From Halieaceae bacterium (lineage in GTDB: Bacteria > Pseudomonadota > Gammaproteobacteria > Pseudomonadales > Halieaceae): DNA of 36,355 bases. The translations under genes were made by a program, and so were the position numbers. The stretch is taken from assembly GCA_003523185.1 (NCBI GenBank), contig DPGN01000069.1:1-36355 (forward strand). Reading direction: 5' to 3'. The notes under the pieces were generated by a model. That model did not search any database. It had not been told where the DNA came from and saw only the letters and a program-made list of their open reading frames with translations. Each line of letters starts with the position of its first letter. Position 1 is the first letter of the stretch. Below, one piece after another: positions 1 to 7,984 of the stretch.

Positions 1-462
1 ATTTCATCTGAGCCATATTCATGGGGTGTTGGTCCTACCATCGGCAGCACTGAGTGGTACAACGACACATTAGATGACAACCGTAACGTCCGTGCATGTT
101 ACTTCGATGACGAATATGTCTTCGGAGCTGACGGCTCGTTCATGAACGTATTAGGTGATGAGACATGGATTGAAGGCTGGCAGGGTGCTGAAGGTTGCGG
201 GACTCCTATTGCACCATTTGATGGATCAATCCCGGCCACCTTTGAGTATGACGAGGCAAACAGCTCACTCACACTTAACGGCGTTGGTGCCTACATTGGT
301 TTGCCAAAGGTCATCGAGGGTGCCGAGCTGTTGGATCCAGACCCAGCCTCTCGACCTGAGAGCCTGACTTACGTCGCTACGCTCCGAGACGACGGTACGC
401 TGCTCGTATCGATCAGCTTTGGTCCTGGCTTCTGGAACTTCGTTTTGGCGAGAGCTGACTAA
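1..462 (+). CDS. C-terminal module of a secreted protein, probably polysaccharide-acting (5' truncated)
   Basis: The reading frame is open from the first base, so the start lies outside the window; 153 codons are visible before the TAA. The visible part is rich in aromatic and acidic residues, with blocks such as VGPTIGSTEWYNDTLDD, CYFDDEYVFGADGSF, ETWIEGWQGAEGCG and YIGLPK. From memory these match a repeated module at the C-terminus of secreted marine enzymes, often GH16-type glucanases, and surface glycan-binding proteins. No catalytic domain is in view, so enzyme activity cannot be assigned. Two cysteines (CYFDD and GCG) could form a disulphide, which would fit export. It ends just before a strong terminator and is therefore not co-transcribed with the downstream receptor. 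A polysaccharide-related role is inferred; the existence of the gene is well supported. Confidence 0.75.
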   Translation: MSSEPYSWGVGPTIGSTEWYNDTLDDNRNVRACYFDDEYVFGADGSFMNVLGDETWIEGWQGAEGCGTPIAPFDGSIPATFEYDEANSSLTLNGVGAYIGLPKVIEGAELLDPDPASRPESLTYVATLRDDGTLLVSISFGPGFWNFVLARAD

Positions 463-476
463 AACGAACTCGGACT

Positions 477-507
477 AAAAAGGCGGCCAGTGGCCGCCTT
501 TTTTTTT
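477..507 (+). terminator. Rho-independent terminator
   Basis: A GGCGGCCA / TGGCCGCC stem (8 bp, 482-489 and 491-498) with a one-base centre is preceded by A's and followed by an uninterrupted T run to 507. It lies 15 bp after the stop codon of the upstream gene and cleanly ends that transcript. Confidence 0.9.
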
Positions 508-580
508 GACTTCTATATGTACGCGAGGAACGTCACCAACCACACTCAGCAACATTAACTGTGGCTCTAGATACCACGAA

Positions 581-608
581 ATGGCAGACCAAAAAAACTA
601 ACTGCCAG
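581..608. repeat. Imperfect direct repeat copy 1, with inverted ends
   Basis: This 28-bp element starts with TGGCAG (582-587) and ends with CTGCCA (602-607), a perfect 6-bp inversion around an A-rich centre. It matches the copy at 680-707 at 22 of 28 positions, and all six differences are transitions. It could be a protein-binding site or a small hairpin. No known regulator motif is recognised. Confidence 0.5.
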
Positions 609-679
609 CAATGCTCCACTTCTCCTGCTAGCCATTCATCTTGAAAACATCGGCTCGCCAAGCGTGGACGGTGTAAAAG

Positions 680-707
680 ATGGCAGGTCAAAAAAGTTAA
701 TCGCCAG
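680..707. repeat. Imperfect direct repeat copy 2
   Basis: This is the second 28-bp copy, starting exactly 99 bp after the first. It keeps the leading TGGCAG, the central A run and a trailing CGCCA, so the terminal inversion is slightly weakened. It lies about 240 bp upstream of the receptor start codon. Its function is unknown. Confidence 0.5.
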
Positions 708-830
708 CTACGTATCGCCTCATCCGCGCGCCTTACTTCCATAAACGTCATCACAAAGCTGAAAAATGCACGCAAATGGCGTTACAAAGCCGTTTGACTC
801 GTTTTTTTTTAACAAAAACGCCCAAATCGC

Positions 831-860
831 GTAGACCCTGCCCATTCACTATCGTATAAA
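831..860 (+). promoter_or_regulatory. Possible sigma70-like promoter for the TonB-dependent receptor
   Basis: GTAGAC (831-836) and TATAAA (855-860) are separated by 18 bp. The -10 is good and the -35 is poor, so an activator may be needed. The position gives an untranslated leader of roughly 80 nt. This is a visual match only. Confidence 0.3.
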
Positions 861-948
861 GGGTATGCGGTAGTCCGTCTGGAGCATTCGTGCGACTGCG
901 GGCAACTGAATAATTTTAATAAGCAGTAACCTTTCAAGGAGCTATCCT

Positions 949-3732
949 ATGTTACGTACACACGTAAGACCCTTGGTTGTCGGTCTCGCTTTTGCGACGG
1001 CAGCAACCGCAGGCTACGCCCAACAACTTGAAGAAGTTGTGGTAACAGCACAGAAGCGTGAACAGAGCCTCAGTGATGTACCTATTTCGGTCACAGCGGT
1101 AAGCGGTGAGTTAGTCCAAGACGCAGCAATCAAGAGCTTCCGAGAGCTTGGTGCCTACGTTCCTAACCTCTCAATTACTGAAAACGCTGTAAACAGCATC
1201 ATCTCTATGCGCGGTATCGGTGTTGGCGCGCAGCAGTCGTTTGAACAGTCTGTTGGTGTATTCGTTGACGGTGTACACCTAGGCAAGAGTCGCCAGACGC
1301 GCTTGGGCCTCTTCGACCTGGAGCAGGTTGAAGTACTTCGCGGACCTCAGGGTATTCTCTTTGGTAAGAACACGCTCGCTGGTGCGGTGAACGTGCGTAC
1401 AGCATCACCGGAGCTTGGTGGTGAGACAGAGGGTCGTTTCGCAGCGAGTAAAGAAAGCTACAACGGTTCCATCTATGAAGGCTGGTTCCAAACAAGCCTT
1501 AGCGAAGATCTAGCTGTCCGCTTCGCAATGCGGGAGACGAACACCGACGGTTATCTGGACAATAGTTTTGCATCTGAGGCAAATGGCGCCACGCCTACTG
1601 GCCCAACCACTGACGAGCGCATTTGGCGTGCAAGCGTCAAATGGCAGCCAACTGATGCAACTACGGTTGACATCAAGTATTTGGAATCTAAGTTCAAGCG
1701 TATTGGAAGTACTGCGACCATTACTAACTTTGGCACAGCCGGCCTAGATCCGTTAGGTGTTCCTGCGTCGAATGGCGCTATGTATGCGGTTATGGGGCTG
1801 GGCTACCCAAGTTTCGGCACGAGCAACAGTGATCTCCAGAGAGACTCCAAGACCATTGGTGGTGTCATTCTATCAGGTGGCGATACGTTTAAAGGACCCA
1901 ACGAGAGAGACGAAGGTACCATCACCGACAATGAAGAGTTCTCGATCAATGTCCAGCATGAGTTCGATAACGGTGTGACCATGAACTATGTGTTCGGTGA
2001 CTCATACTACGGCTACGAAGACGGAATTGACGCAGACTTCCTGCCCGTGGAGTTCATTGGGCGGAGCGATGACTCAACCTACAACCAAGAGTCACACGAA
2101 CTGCGATTCTCAGGCAGCTTCGGTGACGATTTCGATTGGATTGCCGGTGCTAACTACGTAGACAGCACACAAAAAATAGCGCGTTCAGTTGCGGTAGACG
2201 GCACCCTCGGACAGCCTGGCATTATGTCAGCCATTCTCTCAGGCGCGTATAGCGCAAGCCAGACAGGTGCAGGTCTACTCTATCAAGTAGATCCTACGTA
2301 TGTGGATCTGGATTTGTCTTCTGGAGCTCCAGTGTTCACTGTACCGGGCCAAGCCTCGTTCCTATCACTCGATCCCTTCGCAGTAATGGCATCCATTACG
2401 GGTGTAACAATTGCCGACATTACCGCTAATCCAGCTCTTGCAGCAGTCTGGACAGGTACAGGGGCACAGGTTCCCGGGCTTCTGTCCGGCGCCATGGGAG
2501 TTGATGGCGGAACCCAGCTACTTGCCACCAACCGCATGTCCTACTGGCAGCAAGACACCCAGTCGTCTGCAGCGTTTATTCAAGGCACCTATCGTATTGA
2601 CGATGCCTGGAGTATCACAGCGGGTATTCGTTATACCGAAGAAACGAAAGACGTTTACGCGATGACTGAGCTAGGCCAATCAGCAACTGGCCTTGGCAAC
2701 GCACAGTCACCAGCGGAAGCGCCTTTACTTCACGGAGTCCTGGCTGCCAGCTTTGCTACATGGGCACACGAGTTCGAAGAAGACCGGGCGACAAACCAGG
2801 TGGTTCCTGGTGTAACACTGCAGTGGGAACCTGACGACAATACCAACCTCTACGTTGCGTATGCAGAAGGCTTCAAGAGCGGTGGTTTCAACTCGGTCGA
2901 TGACCAGAACCCTGACTTCGTGCGAACTGAAGCTGGCCTCTTAGACACAAGCCAGCCTATCAGAAACGTGCCTGGCCCTGGTTTCGAATACGATGATGAG
3001 AACGCGTCATCATGGGAAATCGGTGGTAAGCATCGTTTGATGGATGGCCGTATGCAGTTGAACTGGGCTGCCTTCAACAGCACCTATGAAAACTTGCAGG
3101 TATCAACCTTTGCAGGCCTTGGCTTCATCGTGGCTAACGCAGCGGAAGCAACCATTAAGGGCTTTGAGTTTGACGTTAACTTCCAAGCCACTGAAAACCT
3201 GCGCCTCGCATTGGCAATGGGCTTCAATGATGGTAGCTACGACTCCTTCCCAGGTGCTGGGTGTTCTGCTATTCAGCAAAACGCTCTCGTAGGGGCAGCT
3301 GCCGCAGCCGGAGGCGTTGAAAATATCGTAGGTCAAGACCTGCTCGGCTGTACTCAGGTGTCCGTAACTCAGCAGTCACAGAATCTTGGCGGTGCAAAGA
3401 TTGGAACTGACTACAACGGTACAGCTCAGATCGAGTATGTCCAGCCGCTGTCAAGCGACATGATGTGGTTTACTCAGGTTGACTACAACTTTACTGATGG
3501 CTACTTCTTGCAAGGAGACCGCGAGCCAGCTCAGTATCAAGACGCATACGGTCAAGTGAACTTCCGAACAGGTCTTCGAACCGACAACTGGTTCCTGCAG
3601 GCCTACGGACGAAACGTGCTGGATGAGCAGTTTGCATCGGGCGGCTTTAATGTCCCGCTAGCGCAAGGCTCGTTTGCTCGGTACCAAGCACCTGGAGCGG
3701 TATTTGGCTTCCAGGCTGCGTACCAGTTCTAA
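949..3732 (+). CDS. TonB-dependent outer-membrane receptor
   Basis: This 927-residue protein has a cleavable signal peptide (about residues 1-24, ending AGYAQ) and a TonB-box/plug start (LEEVVVTAQKREQSL). Plug-domain landmarks follow (SMRGIG, VDGV, VEVLRGPQGILFGKN), then a long beta-barrel ending in aromatic YQF, the usual outer-membrane assembly signal. Such receptors import scarce or large ligands using energy from TonB-ExbBD. The barrel does not reveal the substrate. The ATG at 949 has a good AAGGAG seven bases upstream. The gene stands alone, with a leader of about 440 bp before it and a terminator after it. The upstream carbohydrate-type module hints at a glycan ligand, but the terminator between them means this is only proximity. 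The family assignment is secure; the ligand is unknown. Confidence 0.95.
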   Translation: MLRTHVRPLVVGLAFATAATAGYAQQLEEVVVTAQKREQSLSDVPISVTAVSGELVQDAAIKSFRELGAYVPNLSITENAVNSIISMRGIGVGAQQSFEQSVGVFVDGVHLGKSRQTRLGLFDLEQVEVLRGPQGILFGKNTLAGAVNVRTASPELGGETEGRFAASKESYNGSIYEGWFQTSLSEDLAVRFAMRETNTDGYLDNSFASEANGATPTGPTTDERIWRASVKWQPTDATTVDIKYLESKFKRIGSTATITNFGTAGLDPLGVPASNGAMYAVMGLGYPSFGTSNSDLQRDSKTIGGVILSGGDTFKGPNERDEGTITDNEEFSINVQHEFDNGVTMNYVFGDSYYGYEDGIDADFLPVEFIGRSDDSTYNQESHELRFSGSFGDDFDWIAGANYVDSTQKIARSVAVDGTLGQPGIMSAILSGAYSASQTGAGLLYQVDPTYVDLDLSSGAPVFTVPGQASFLSLDPFAVMASITGVTIADITANPALAAVWTGTGAQVPGLLSGAMGVDGGTQLLATNRMSYWQQDTQSSAAFIQGTYRIDDAWSITAGIRYTEETKDVYAMTELGQSATGLGNAQSPAEAPLLHGVLAASFATWAHEFEEDRATNQVVPGVTLQWEPDDNTNLYVAYAEGFKSGGFNSVDDQNPDFVRTEAGLLDTSQPIRNVPGPGFEYDDENASSWEIGGKHRLMDGRMQLNWAAFNSTYENLQVSTFAGLGFIVANAAEATIKGFEFDVNFQATENLRLALAMGFNDGSYDSFPGAGCSAIQQNALVGAAAAAGGVENIVGQDLLGCTQVSVTQQSQNLGGAKIGTDYNGTAQIEYVQPLSSDMMWFTQVDYNFTDGYFLQGDREPAQYQDAYGQVNFRTGLRTDNWFLQAYGRNVLDEQFASGGFNVPLAQGSFARYQAPGAVFGFQAAYQF

Positions 3733-3753
3733 ACGCCGAGTTTATGCCCAGCA

Positions 3754-3782
3754 AAAGCCCCGCTAAGCGGGGCTTTTTTTTT
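3754..3782 (+). terminator. Rho-independent terminator of the receptor gene
   Basis: AGCCCCGC (3756-3763) pairs with GCGGGGCT (3767-3774) around a TAA loop, followed by T's to 3782. It begins about 22 bp after the receptor stop codon. Confidence 0.92.
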
Positions 3783-4021
3783 GCCACTCAAACGTTTATC
3801 CGCATTTAAATTCGATACTCAATGAACGTCACCACCTGGTTAGCTGTGGTCTCATTTGCAAAACCAACGCTAGCCAAATCAACCAATCAAAAGACATTGC
3901 TACATGGATTTGCTCGGTGGAGCTGATCATGCATTGCCCTGTCGCGCCGAACGAAATCGGTAGACACGCCAGCGAAAACCAATAAGATATGACACAACAT
4001 ATGCCATAAAATAAACAGACA

Positions 4022-5092
4022 ATGAAAAAACGATATGCGGTCCTAGTGGTCATACTCATCATTGGAGGCGTTGGGTTCAGTCAACGTGACGCTTTGGTTA
4101 CTCGGCTTCTCCAAGCCGGTATTGACCGCCAGTTTTCATTAGCGACCATCGACTCACTCGGTGATGGCCTGCACATCGCACTATGCGGCGCAGGCTCCCC
4201 ACTGCCGGCACCAAAGGCCTCTGGACCGTGTGTAGCGGTTCTAGCTGGAGGCGCTCTTTACGTTGTTGATGTCGGTACAGAAAGTCCGCGTAATCTTACT
4301 CGAATGGGGTGGGCGGCATCCGCACTTGAGGGCGTGTTCATTACACACTTTCATTCAGATCACATTGACGGTCTTGGCGAACTGATGACAATGCGCTGGG
4401 CTGGCGGCTCATTTAACTCGCCACTTCCAGTTTACGGACCCTCGGGTATTGAACGGGTGGTTAATGGTTTCAATGAAGCCTATGCGCAGGACTTTATCTA
4501 CCGTCAGGCGCATCACGGCGACTTCGTCGCGCCTCTCAAATCGGCGGGCAGCATTGCAAACCCCTTCACCAAGCCAGCACAAGGTGAAACAGTGACGCTG
4601 GTTCAGAGCGATGGTCTTACCATCGAGGCGTTCTCGGTTACACATGCTCCGGTAGAGCCCGCCGTTGGGTATCGCTTTACCTATAAAGGCCGCACGGTCG
4701 TCATTACCGGCGATACGGTCAAGGACCAAAATATTATCGAGATGTCGCGCGGCGTGGATCTTTTGGTCCATGAGGCGCTAGCGGCAAACTTAGTGGCGCT
4801 GATGAATGAGGGCGCGCGCAAAAACGGCCAAGAGATAATGGCAGCAATTACCCACGATATCCCTGATTACCACGCTACACCGATGGACGCGGCGGAGACC
4901 GCGGCAGAGGCAGGTGTCGGCCACCTGCTGTACTACCATATTGTGCCAGCTCTGTTGATTCCGGGTCAGGAGCGCTTATTTTTGAATGGAGCACAAGACG
5001 TGTTTCCAAATTTCACTATCGGGTATGACGGCGTCGCATTTACTCTGCCACCCGATAGCGATGACATTATCCAAATCAGTGAGGGTCTCTAG
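4022..5092 (+). CDS. Exported metallo-beta-lactamase-fold hydrolase
   Basis: This 356-residue protein starts with a lysine-rich N-terminus and one hydrophobic segment (about residues 6-20), a signal anchor or uncleaved signal peptide. The zinc motif HFHSDH gives H109, H111, D113 and H114. Further expected ligand positions appear in VTHAP, the ITGDT segment and YYHIVP. The order of blocks (GAGSPLP, VVDVGT, FITHFHSDH) resembles the arylsulfatase/RNase Z-like branch of the superfamily more than true beta-lactamases. It probably hydrolyses an ester, sulfate ester or lactone in the periplasm or at the membrane, but the substrate cannot be read from sequence. No clear Shine-Dalgarno precedes the ATG. 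The NTF2-like gene begins 20 bp downstream, so the two are probably co-transcribed. Confidence 0.88.
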   Translation: MKKRYAVLVVILIIGGVGFSQRDALVTRLLQAGIDRQFSLATIDSLGDGLHIALCGAGSPLPAPKASGPCVAVLAGGALYVVDVGTESPRNLTRMGWAASALEGVFITHFHSDHIDGLGELMTMRWAGGSFNSPLPVYGPSGIERVVNGFNEAYAQDFIYRQAHHGDFVAPLKSAGSIANPFTKPAQGETVTLVQSDGLTIEAFSVTHAPVEPAVGYRFTYKGRTVVITGDTVKDQNIIEMSRGVDLLVHEALAANLVALMNEGARKNGQEIMAAITHDIPDYHATPMDAAETAAEAGVGHLLYYHIVPALLIPGQERLFLNGAQDVFPNFTIGYDGVAFTLPPDSDDIIQISEGL

Positions 5093-5112
5093 TCAGTAAG
5101 CACAGGCTCATC

Positions 5113-5523
5113 ATGAGTCACCCGCACCCAGCCACTAATGCTCACTTGGTCTCCATTGCCTGTGCGCAGAACGGAGAAAAAGAGCAATGGCTATCACTAT
5201 TTGCCGATGATGCGGTGGTGCATGATCCAGTGGGCTCATCGCCCCATGACCCAACGGGTGAAGGGTTTGTCGGCAAAGAACGATTATCAGAATTTTGGGA
5301 TCTGATGATCGGACCGAGCACGATGGTCATCACATCACACAAACAGATTGCCGCGGGGCCCGTGCATTGTGCCTGTATTGCGACAGCGACCAACCAGCTG
5401 GGCGAAGACCTGAGTATCGACATAGAAATGATTGTTACGTATCGGGTTAATGACGAAGGGTTGATCACCTCACTGAACGCCTATTGGGATGTAAACGCCG
5501 TGGCGGAGCAACTTGGCGGATAA
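5113..5523 (+). CDS. NTF2-like / SnoaL / ketosteroid-isomerase-like protein
   Basis: This small 136-residue single-domain protein has the cone-shaped NTF2 fold signature. FADDAVVHDPVG and the closing AYWDVN resemble bacterial delta5-3-ketosteroid isomerases. By my own alignment from memory, the isomerase general base Asp38 is kept at D38 here, whereas the catalytic Tyr14 position is serine. It may therefore be a related isomerase, dehydratase or binding protein rather than a true steroid isomerase. It lies 20 bp after the metallo-hydrolase and 100 bp before an acyl-CoA dehydrogenase pair, a setting that fits breakdown of a ring- or branch-containing CoA ester. The fold is fairly sure; the reaction is not. 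Confidence 0.8.
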   Translation: MSHPHPATNAHLVSIACAQNGEKEQWLSLFADDAVVHDPVGSSPHDPTGEGFVGKERLSEFWDLMIGPSTMVITSHKQIAAGPVHCACIATATNQLGEDLSIDIEMIVTYRVNDEGLITSLNAYWDVNAVAEQLGG

Positions 5524-5560
5524 AACTCAATACACCGCTCACAATGACTTGAAGAGTGTT

Positions 5561-5581
5561 TAACCGACCGCGATTCGGTTA
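5561..5581. promoter_or_regulatory. Short perfect inverted repeat upstream of the acyl-CoA dehydrogenase pair
   Basis: TAACCGA (5561-5567) and TCGGTTA (5575-5581) form a 7-bp perfect inversion with a 7-base centre. No T run follows, so it is not a terminator. It sits about 40 bp before the next start codon and could be an operator or leader hairpin. Confidence 0.3.
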
Positions 5582-5623
5582 GCATCTGGCAACACGAGAA
5601 AAAGATAATCGAGGGCAGGAAAC

Positions 5624-6799
5624 ATGGAAAACCTTGAACAATTCAGAGCCGAGACACGCGAGTGGCTAGAGGCCAATTGTCCTGAGGATATGCGTCAACC
5701 TATGCGGTCGGATGAAGATCAGTGCTGGGGTGGCCGAAACTGGGTATTTAAAAGCGAGGGCCAGAAACTATGGCTTGAGCGCATGGCAGCAAAAGGCTGG
5801 ACAGCACCACGCTGGCCTACTGAATACGGCGGCGGAGGTCTCTCCGGTCCCGAAGCTAAGGTCCTGGGCGAGGAGATGGCGCGCATCGGCGCTCGGCGTC
5901 CGCTGAGCAGCTTTGGTTTGGATATGCTGGGCCCAGCTCTGTTGCTCTACGCAACCGAAGAACAAAAGCAGCAATACATTCCCGACATCATCAACGGCAA
6001 AATTCGCTGGTGCCAGGGTTACAGTGAGCCCAATGCAGGATCTGATCTTGCCAGCCTGCGCACGAAAGCGGAGGACATGGGCGACCACTACCTCATCAAC
6101 GGCTCGAAAGTCTGGACCTCCTATGCCGACAAAGCCGACTGGATTTTCTGCCTGGTTCGAACTGACTTCGATTGTCCGAAACATGAAGGCATCAGCTTCC
6201 TGTTATTTGACATGACATCCGAAGGTGTCAGCACCAAGCCTATTAAGCTGATCAGCGGCACATCGCCTTTCTGCGAAACCTTCTTCGATAACGTCCAGGT
6301 CCCCAAAGCACAGCTGGTAGGCACGCTGAATAAAGGCTGGGAAATCGCCAAGTACCTGCTGACGCACGAGCGCGCCATGATTGGTGGTTTTGGACTTGCT
6401 GGCGGCGGCATGAAGGGCATGGGACAAATGGCAGCCGCCAAGCGCGGCACCAAAGATGGTCGGCTGCGTGATGCATCGCTACGCGCGGAGGCCAGTTCCT
6501 TTGAAATCGATGAGATGGCATTTGGCCTGACTATCGAGCGCATTACCGACGAAACCAAAGCAGGCCAGGGAACGGGCGCCTCATCGTCGATTCTTAAGAT
6601 GTACGGCACCGAGCTCAATAAGCTCCGCCAGGAACTGTTCATGGCTATTGGCGCTAACGACGCGCTGAATTTTGATACCGATAGTAAAGGTGCGTTGGTG
6701 CGAAGTTGGCTTCGAAGTAAAGCCAACTCGATCGAAGGCGGCACCACCGAAGTGCAGCTGAACATTATTGCCAAGCGCATTCTTGGCTTGCCAGCGTAG
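5624..6799 (+). CDS. Acyl-CoA dehydrogenase, catalytic-type (large) subunit
   Basis: This 391-residue FAD flavoprotein oxidises an acyl-CoA at the alpha-beta bond and passes electrons to ETF. It shows the N-terminal helical domain, the FAD-contacting block QGYSEPNAGSDLAS (about 136-149) followed by KVWTSYA, and a C-terminal SIEGGTTEVQ in which E371 aligns with the catalytic glutamate of medium-chain dehydrogenase. Family members that look like this include the larger subunit of pimeloyl-CoA and steroid side-chain dehydrogenases, which work as heteromers. AGGA at 5617-5620 supports the chosen ATG. The partner gene begins 11 bp after the stop, consistent with an obligate two-subunit enzyme. The substrate is unassigned. 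Confidence 0.92.
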   Translation: MENLEQFRAETREWLEANCPEDMRQPMRSDEDQCWGGRNWVFKSEGQKLWLERMAAKGWTAPRWPTEYGGGGLSGPEAKVLGEEMARIGARRPLSSFGLDMLGPALLLYATEEQKQQYIPDIINGKIRWCQGYSEPNAGSDLASLRTKAEDMGDHYLINGSKVWTSYADKADWIFCLVRTDFDCPKHEGISFLLFDMTSEGVSTKPIKLISGTSPFCETFFDNVQVPKAQLVGTLNKGWEIAKYLLTHERAMIGGFGLAGGGMKGMGQMAAAKRGTKDGRLRDASLRAEASSFEIDEMAFGLTIERITDETKAGQGTGASSSILKMYGTELNKLRQELFMAIGANDALNFDTDSKGALVRSWLRSKANSIEGGTTEVQLNIIAKRILGLPA

Positions 6800-6810
6800 G
6801 GGGAAACAAC

Positions 6811-7926
6811 GTGGTAATGATCTTAAGTGAGGAGCAACAGCTCCTCAAAGACTCGGCAAAAGCTTTCCTGTCAGAGAGTGCGCCGATTTCCGCGCTGCGC
6901 GCCATGCGCGACGCAGGCGAGGACCACATGCCCGAGCTGTGGACAAAAATGAGTGAAATGGGCTGGCCCGGCATTGTGATTCCAGACGCTTATTCTGGCC
7001 TCGAATTCGGCTATGTTGGTGCAGGGGTTGTGCTTGAAGAGATGGGACGTACGCTTGCGCTATCACCCTTCCTCAGTTCAGCAGTCGTTGCGGCAAGCTT
7101 GATCAACCAGCTGGGGTCAGAGCAGCAAAAAGAAAAGTATCTACCGGGCATTGCCTCGGGTGAGTTAACCGCGGTGTTGGCGGCCGACGAGACAGGCTAC
7201 TTCGATCTCTCCTCGATTGAGACGACAGCCGCAGCATCCGGTGATGCCTATGTACTTTCCGGGAACAAGCGCGGTGTGATCGACGGCCACAATGCCGATT
7301 TGCTACTCGTTGTCACCGGTGGAAACGAGGGTATGAGCGTCTTTGCAGTAGAGAGCGGCGCCGAGGGGGTATCGTGCGAGACCCGCCTGATTGTCGACAG
7401 TCAGCGTGCCGCAGATATCACTCTCGATAATGTGACTGTGAGTGGCGATGCGCTCCTTGGCAGTCTCGGTGGTGCCTCAGAGGCCATGGAATTCACCATT
7501 GATGTGGCGGCGGCCTGCTCTGCTGCCGAGATGCTCGGGATTTCCATTGAAACCTTCGAGCGCACCGTTGGTTACCTCAAAGAGCGCGAGCAGTTCGGCG
7601 AAAAAATTGGGACCTTTCAGGGGCTTCAACATCGAGCAGCGCAACTATTTGCGGAAATTGAAGTCAGTAAGTCTGCTGTTTTGGCGGCACTTCAGGCACT
7701 CGACGCCAACAGTGAAAAGCGTTCTGTTCTCGCAAGCATGGCAAAAGCCAAATGCTCAAAAGTTGTACGCAATGCCACTGAGGAAGGCGTGCAAATGCAT
7801 GGCGGCATCGGCATGACGGATGAGTTCGATATTGGCTTCTTCATGAAACGTGCGGCTGTCTGCAGACAGGCTTACGGCGACTATCACTTCCATGCCGATC
7901 GATTTGCGAGCCTACGAGGCTACTAA
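6811..7926 (+). CDS. Acyl-CoA dehydrogenase, partner (small) subunit
   Basis: This 371-residue protein has the acyl-CoA dehydrogenase fold, including MHGGIGMTDEFDIG near the C-terminus, a segment that contacts FAD across the dimer. The region that holds the catalytic glutamate in the upstream partner reads MKRAAVCRQAYGDYHFH here, and no equivalent glutamate is visible. This fits the non-catalytic chain of alpha2beta2 enzymes such as those acting on steroid side chains or pimeloyl-CoA. A GTG start at 6811 is chosen because AGGGGGA (6798-6804) lies six bases upstream; an ATG two codons later is possible. The gene ends at a strong terminator shared with the convergent cysteine synthase. Confidence 0.9.
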   Translation: MVMILSEEQQLLKDSAKAFLSESAPISALRAMRDAGEDHMPELWTKMSEMGWPGIVIPDAYSGLEFGYVGAGVVLEEMGRTLALSPFLSSAVVAASLINQLGSEQQKEKYLPGIASGELTAVLAADETGYFDLSSIETTAAASGDAYVLSGNKRGVIDGHNADLLLVVTGGNEGMSVFAVESGAEGVSCETRLIVDSQRAADITLDNVTVSGDALLGSLGGASEAMEFTIDVAAACSAAEMLGISIETFERTVGYLKEREQFGEKIGTFQGLQHRAAQLFAEIEVSKSAVLAALQALDANSEKRSVLASMAKAKCSKVVRNATEEGVQMHGGIGMTDEFDIGFFMKRAAVCRQAYGDYHFHADRFASLRGY

Positions 7927-7935
7927 CCGATCACC

Positions 7936-7976
7936 AGATATAAAAAACCCGCGTCAACCGCGGGTTTTTTATATCT
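7936..7976. terminator. Bidirectional terminator between convergent genes
   Basis: A perfect 18-bp inverted repeat (7936-7953 and 7959-7976) encloses the 5-base loop TCAAC. A runs and T runs flank the GC core on both strands, so it can end transcription from the dehydrogenase pair and from cysteine synthase alike. Confidence 0.93.
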
Positions 7977-7984
7977 GTTCGATG

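Larger units (their letters stand above)
509..948. other. Intergenic spacer of 440 bp
   Basis: No convincing gene was found here. The spacer holds two imperfect 28-bp direct repeats (581-608 and 680-707), a long T/A tract near 801-817, a weak promoter candidate near 831-860 and the ribosome-binding site of the receptor gene (AAGGAG, 936-941). A reverse-strand open frame spans most of it, but it has no ribosome-binding site or recognisable protein and is not called. The length and repeats suggest a regulated leader for the receptor. Confidence 0.6.

Noticed and set aside
533..775. 80-codon reverse open frame covering both 28-bp repeats, with two similar W-L-FL-CH segments
   Set aside because: The similarity simply reflects the DNA repeats; the differences between copies change amino acids rather than sparing them, and no start signal is present.
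6121..6780. 219-codon open frame on the reverse strand
   Set aside because: It lies wholly inside the catalytic acyl-CoA dehydrogenase gene; its serine/alanine/proline-rich product looks like a mirror of that codon usage and has no start signal.
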